A stretch of 64,000 nt of DNA from Pseudoalteromonas sp049257235 (GTDB taxonomy: Bacteria; Pseudomonadota; Gammaproteobacteria; Enterobacterales; Alteromonadaceae): positions 62,001 to 126,000 of the forward strand of contig NZ_JBMMUF010000004.1 in the NCBI RefSeq assembly GCF_049257235.1, read 5' to 3'. Every line of letters begins with the position of its first letter. The stretch's first letter is position 1. Shown in pieces: positions 63,045-64,000 of the stretch. The translations under genes were made by a program, and so were the position numbers. The notes beneath the pieces were generated by a model. It had not been told where the DNA came from, searched no databases, and worked only from the letters and a program-made list of their open reading frames with translations.

Positions 63045-64000
63045 ATGAAGCGAATAACACGAGGATTATGCTTAGCAGGGATCTCGCTTAGTTTATTATC
63101 ATCAGGACTCACTTTTGCCCAAGATCGGATCACCGGCAAGCAGTTCGCAACGCGCTCTGAAGTCATTGCCACAGAAGCGATGGCTGCCACATCGCAGCCA
63201 TTGGCAACACAAGTTGCACTCGAGGTGATGCGCAAAGGGGGGAATGCTATTGATGCCGCTATTGCAGCTAATGCGATGCTCGGATTGGTTGAGCCTACCG
63301 GTTGTGGTATCGGTGGTGACCTCTTCGCTATTGTTTACTCGGCAGAGGACGGTAAATTACATGGCTTAAACGCATCTGGTCGCTCACCTTTGGGTTTGAG
63401 CTTCGAGCAGATGAAACAGCTGACCAAAGAAGAGGGAAAAATCCCAAGTTACGGCCCGTTACCAGTGTCTGTTCCCGGCGCAGTAGATGGCTGGTTTGAG
63501 CTTCACAAAAAGTTTGGCTCAATGCCCATGGCGCAAATTTTAAAGCCGAGCATTGAGTATGCAGAAAAAGGCTTTCCTGTGAGTGAACTGATTGCGTATT
63601 ACATGCAGCGAAGTGTGTCAGCGCGAGCACAGTATCCAGGTTTCCAGGAAGTCTTTATGCCAGATGGTGAAATGCCACAAAAAGGCGATATTTTTAAAAA
63701 CCCAGCACTCGCTAACACCTATAAACAATTGGCAATGGGCGGTCGTGATGCGTTTTATAAAGGTAAAATTGCTAAAGAAATTGACCGTTACATGAAAGAC
63801 AATGGCGGTTACATTCGCTACGAAGATTTAGAAAATCACACCAGTGAGTGGGTAGAGCCAGTGTCCATTGATTATCGTGGTTATACCTTATGGGAATTAC
63901 CCCCAAATGGCCAAGGGATCGCCGCGCAGCAAATTCTCAATATTCTAGAAGGCTATGACCTGACGAGCATGGGCTTTGATAGCCCTGAGTATATTCATAC
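63045..64000 (+). CDS. ggt: Gamma-glutamyltransferase, N-terminal part (cut by window edge)
   Basis: 318 codons before the right edge. The ATG at 63045 follows AGAGA. The signal peptide is 'MKRITRGLCLAGISLSLLSSGLTFA'. The GGT large-subunit fold is shown by 'MAATSQPLATQVALEVMRKGGNAIDAAIAANAMLGLVEPTGCGIGGDLFAIVY', 'ASGRSPL', 'VPGAVDGWFELHKKFGSM' and 'ELPPNGQGIAAQQIL'. The enzyme hydrolyses or transfers the gamma-glutamyl group of glutathione in the periplasm. The autoprocessing Thr and small subunit lie beyond the edge, so activity cannot be judged. Confidence 0.93.
   Translation, partial: MKRITRGLCLAGISLSLLSSGLTFAQDRITGKQFATRSEVIATEAMAATSQPLATQVALEVMRKGGNAIDAAIAANAMLGLVEPTGCGIGGDLFAIVYSAEDGKLHGLNASGRSPLGLSFEQMKQLTKEEGKIPSYGPLPVSVPGAVDGWFELHKKFGSMPMAQILKPSIEYAEKGFPVSELIAYYMQRSVSARAQYPGFQEVFMPDGEMPQKGDIFKNPALANTYKQLAMGGRDAFYKGKIAKEIDRYMKDNGGYIRYEDLENHTSEWVEPVSIDYRGYTLWELPPNGQGIAAQQILNILEGYDLTSMGFDSPEYIH

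Overview
The window is chromosomal, housekeeping DNA from a gammaproteobacterium, most likely an Alteromonadales member close to Pseudoalteromonas. Four things point there: gammaproteobacterial gene neighbourhoods (ftsN-hslV-hslU, rpmE next to malic enzyme and metJ/metB/metL, lpoA-yraN-diaA-dolP, and a complete dcw cluster running into lpxC and secA), a HutC-type histidine utilisation locus, HBM-type chemoreceptor architecture, and short extragenic repeats of a kind I associate with this group. Genus assignment is inference. I see no integrase, transposase, phage, CRISPR, toxin-antitoxin or defence module, no rRNA and no tRNA. The only structured RNA gene I can identify is RNase P RNA.

Layout, left to right. 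1-4961: histidine utilisation genes (hutC cut by the left edge, hutI, hutG), interrupted by a membrane protein with degenerate GGDEF and EAL domains, then rraA. 5120-8686: a PAP2 phosphatase overlapping an MJ1255/VC2487-type glycosyltransferase, then a chemoreceptor. 8786-13973 (minus): priA, ftsN, hslV, hslU and a DUF971 gene, with a sigma-32-like promoter in front of hslV. 14192-20217: rpmE, malic enzyme, then metJ diverging from metB-metL across a region with two groups of MetJ boxes. 20279-27878: mrcA (PBP1A) diverging from the type IV pilus assembly operon pilMNOPQ. 27976-31417 (minus): lpoA-yraN-diaA-dolP. LpoA is the outer-membrane activator of PBP1A, so both partners lie within about 7 kb. 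31460-38167: rsmI, rnpB, a secreted M15-like protein, a beta-CASP metallo-hydrolase, pirin plus yqjG, and the oppositely oriented yqjD-yqjE-yqjK. 38465-56391: the dcw cluster mraZ-rsmH-ftsL-ftsI-murE-murF-mraY-murD-ftsW-murG-murC-ddl-ftsQ-ftsA-ftsZ-lpxC, with 1-14 bp overlaps or very short gaps at most junctions, preceded by a promoter and four MraZ boxes. 56432-64000: dciA (minus), secA, mutT, an M13 metallopeptidase lipoprotein, and a gamma-glutamyltransferase cut by the right edge.

Much of the window serves the envelope: peptidoglycan precursors (murC-G, mraY, ddl), septal and lateral synthases (ftsI/ftsW, mrcA with lpoA), the divisome (ftsL, Q, A, Z, N), lipid A commitment (lpxC), protein export (secA) and pilus assembly through the wall (pilM-Q).

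I found no convincing new multi-gene system. The items most worth a second look are small: a nested palindromic element of about 100 nt at 60602-60702, the catalytically degenerate GGDEF/EAL protein inside the hut locus, the secA leader without secM, a 25-bp perfect terminator stem that contains the yqjK stop codon, a Cys-rich M15-like secreted protein, and unassigned operator-like repeats upstream of the pirin, beta-CASP and mraZ genes.
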